From Paracoccaceae bacterium (GTDB lineage: Bacteria; Pseudomonadota; Alphaproteobacteria; Rhodobacterales; Rhodobacteraceae), in NCBI GenBank assembly GCA_025458985.1, contig JALORM010000201.1, forward strand, positions 1 to 7,090: a DNA stretch of 7,090 bases, read 5' to 3'. The notes under the pieces are model-generated. The model was not told where the DNA came from and searched no databases. It saw only the letters and a program-made list of their open reading frames with translations. The position numbers and the translations under genes were made by a program. Shown piece after piece: positions 5,564-7,090 of this stretch. The first letter of the stretch is position 1; each line of letters starts with the position of its first letter.

Positions 5564-6334
5564 ATGAAGCTCTACCACGCCCAGTTCTCGACCGACCTCG
5601 ACTGCCCGGACAGCCCCGCGCCAACGCGCTCGCTCCTGGTCGCGTCGACGCCGCGCTGCGGCAGCCACATGCTGGGCCATGCGATGACGACGACCGGCCT
5701 TCTGGGCGTACCCTTCGAATACTGCAACCGCGCCAACCTGGCCGAATGGAAGCGCCGGCTGGGCACCGCGACGGCCGAGGCAACGCTTGCCGGGGTGATG
5801 GGGCGCCGGACGACCCCCAACGGCGTCTTCGGGATCAAGTCGCATTTCGAACACTGCGCCGCCCTGGGGGGCCCGGCAGGCCTCTTCGCCGCGCTGCCAG
5901 GCCTGCGCGTCGTGCACCTGCGCCGTGCCGACGTGATGCGGCAGGCGGTGTCCTACGCGGTCGCCAAGCAGACCGGCGTGTGGATCCGCGGGCAGGAGGC
6001 CTCGGGCGACCGGGCGCGGTATGACGCCGACCTGATCGCCTGGTGCCTCGACGACATCGCGCTGCAGAACGCCAACTGGGCCAGCGCCTTCGCCGAGGCC
6101 GGGATCGAGCCGCTCAACCTCTACTACGAAGAGGTGTCCGCCAACCTGCCGGCGGCGATCGCCGCTGTCGTGCGCTTTGCCGGCGTGATGCCCGAGGACG
6201 GGATGATCGAGGTCGAGACGGTGACCGAGCGTCAGGGCGAGGCGGGCCGGATCGGCGACTGGGTGGCGCGCTACGCCACCGACCGGCGCGAACCCGAGCG
6301 GCGCGGCCTGCTGCGCGGCCTGCTGCGGGTCTGA
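5564..6334 (+). CDS. Stf0-family PAPS-dependent sulfotransferase
   Basis: The 256-residue protein matches the Stf0 family, named for mycobacterial trehalose 2-sulfotransferase, which transfers sulfate from PAPS to a sugar hydroxyl in the cytoplasm. LLVASTPRCGSHMLGHAM (24-41) is the 5'-phosphosulfate loop. GLLGVPFEY (45-53) carries E52, at the position of the glutamate that serves as catalytic base in Stf0. GVFGIKSHFEH (87-97) follows. LRVVHLRRADVMRQAVSYA (114-132), then KQTGVW, is the 3'-phosphate-binding region with R121, R126 and S130, typical of Stf0. No signal peptide or membrane segment is seen. Length is near the family norm. The GT4 gene follows after 3 bases, so they are surely one transcript. 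In this EPS setting the acceptor is plausibly the polysaccharide repeat unit or a glycolipid; that is inference, and trehalose or another small sugar remains possible. Confidence 0.88.
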   Translation: MKLYHAQFSTDLDCPDSPAPTRSLLVASTPRCGSHMLGHAMTTTGLLGVPFEYCNRANLAEWKRRLGTATAEATLAGVMGRRTTPNGVFGIKSHFEHCAALGGPAGLFAALPGLRVVHLRRADVMRQAVSYAVAKQTGVWIRGQEASGDRARYDADLIAWCLDDIALQNANWASAFAEAGIEPLNLYYEEVSANLPAAIAAVVRFAGVMPEDGMIEVETVTERQGEAGRIGDWVARYATDRREPERRGLLRGLLRV

Positions 6335-6337
6335 CCG

Positions 6338-7090
6338 GTGCGGGTCGCCTTCGCCGGGGGCAACGGGTATCCGCCGGAAGCGGCGGGCGGGGTGCAGAGC
6401 AGCACCGATCACCTGGCGCGCGGGCTCATGGCGCGCGGCCATGCGCCTGCGGTCCTGGCGCCGCTGTACGGGGCGGGCTGGTTCGGGCTGAAGGCAAGGG
6501 CGCGGCTGAAGCTGGGGCGGGGGGGCCTCGTTGCCGACCGCGCGCAGGGCTATCCCGTCCACCGCGCCTGGTTCCCGCAGGAGCAGGTCGGCGCCTTCGT
6601 GCGTGCCGTGCGCCCTGACGTGGCGGTGGTGCAATGCCACGGCACCGTGCCGCTGGCGCAGGCCTTTGCGGCCGAGGGCGTGGCGCTGGTGATCTACCTT
6701 CGCAACGTGGAGTTCCATGAGCTTGGCGGCGATCCGGCGAGCCTTCGCGGCGCGCGCTTCATCGCGAATTCGGACTTCACCGCGCGCACCTACCGCGACC
6801 GTTTCGGCATCGAGGCGGTCGTGATCCCGCCCACCGTCGACCGCGCCGCCTATGCCGTTGTGCCCGAAGGGCGATTCGTGACCTTCATCGGCCCGGTGCC
6901 CGAAAAGGGCCTCGACCGCGCGCTTGAGATCGCGGCGCTCTGCCCCGAGATCCCGTTCCTCTTCGTCGAAAGCTGGCACCTTGCGCCCGAGGCGCTCGCC
7001 GCGCTGGAACGGCGGCTGGAGCGGGTGCCGAATGTGACCTTCCGGCGCCGGACGCCCGACATGCGCGGGCTGTTCCGGCAGACCCGGGTG
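6338..7090 (+). CDS. GT4-family glycosyltransferase, 3' end beyond window
   Basis: This is a GT-B fold, family 4 retaining glycosyltransferase, probably cytoplasmic or membrane-peripheral, adding a sugar during EPS repeat-unit assembly. The 251 visible residues cover the N-terminal domain and the start of the C-terminal domain. MRVAFAGGNGYPPEAAGGVQ (1-20) is the acceptor-side glycine-rich start. Then come HLARGLMARGH, VVQCHGTVPLAQ, LRNVEFHELG and the linker FIANSDFTARTYRDRFG, with VVIPPTVD typical of GT4. FIGPVPEKGLDRALEIA (about 183-199) is the donor-domain GxxxEKG segment. The E-x7-E donor-binding motif should lie just beyond the right edge. The GTG at 6338 is the first possible start, since the sulfotransferase TGA at 6332 is in the same frame; no clear ribosome binding site precedes it, so coupled translation is likely. 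Donor sugar is not predictable. Confidence 0.88.
   Translation, partial: MRVAFAGGNGYPPEAAGGVQSSTDHLARGLMARGHAPAVLAPLYGAGWFGLKARARLKLGRGGLVADRAQGYPVHRAWFPQEQVGAFVRAVRPDVAVVQCHGTVPLAQAFAAEGVALVIYLRNVEFHELGGDPASLRGARFIANSDFTARTYRDRFGIEAVVIPPTVDRAAYAVVPEGRFVTFIGPVPEKGLDRALEIAALCPEIPFLFVESWHLAPEALAALERRLERVPNVTFRRRTPDMRGLFRQTRV

Noticed and set aside
4847..6979. 710-codon minus-strand open frame opposite the Stf0 and GT4 genes
   Set aside because: No family motifs, whereas the plus strand carries Stf0 and GT4 motifs; a shadow that also crosses the divergent intergenic region.
1..7090. CRISPR array, transposon ends, tRNA/rRNA, phage or defence genes
   Set aside because: I found no regularly spaced long repeats, terminal inverted repeats with a transposase, tRNA-like folds, or defence-type domains; all convincing genes fit EPS synthesis.

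Overview
This GC-rich window (about 70% G+C by eye) reads as part of an exopolysaccharide (EPS) biosynthesis cluster from an alphaproteobacterium, most likely Rhodobacterales or a relative. The reasons are the base composition, the dense packing of genes with GTG starts, and the succinoglycan-like exo set: an ExoK-type GH16 glycanase, an ExoQ-type polymerase, an ExoF-type export protein and an ExoY-type sugar transferase. The genus cannot be fixed from the sequence alone.

Layout from left to right. Bases 1-827 (minus) hold a GT2 glycosyltransferase that runs off the left edge. A 236-base divergent gap follows. On the plus strand come a secreted GH16 glycanase (exoK-like, 1064-1843) and a polytopic O-antigen-ligase/Wzy-type polymerase (exoQ-like, start about 1834, end 3096), probably overlapping by 10 bases. 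They converge on a minus-strand pair separated from them by only 17 bases, most of which form a perfect dyad. That pair, read from 5069 leftward, is exoY (priming sugar-phosphate transferase) and exoF (periplasmic/outer-membrane export protein with a long coiled coil), coupled by an ATGA overlap. A gene-free divergent region of about 490 bases (5070-5563), rich in small hairpins, separates them from a plus-strand pair: a Stf0-family sulfotransferase (5564-6334) and a GT4 glycosyltransferase (6338 to the right edge).

Together the genes cover most steps of a Wzy-dependent EPS pathway: priming (ExoY), sugar addition (GT2, GT4), polymerisation (ExoQ), export (ExoF), chain trimming (GH16) and possibly sulfation (Stf0). 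No flippase or chain-length copolymerase is in the window.

The most notable anomaly is exoY. Its family motifs are all recognisable but lie in three reading frames, with a one-base-type shift near 4826-4837 and an apparent deletion of roughly 19 bases near 4628-4636. The gene as given is broken, and its first frame runs without a stop into exoF. This is either a real pseudogene, which would imply priming by another enzyme, or an assembly error. The second most interesting point is the Stf0 sulfotransferase inside an EPS locus. I saw no CRISPR array, RNA gene, insertion sequence, phage or defence system, and no clear sign of a wholly novel system.
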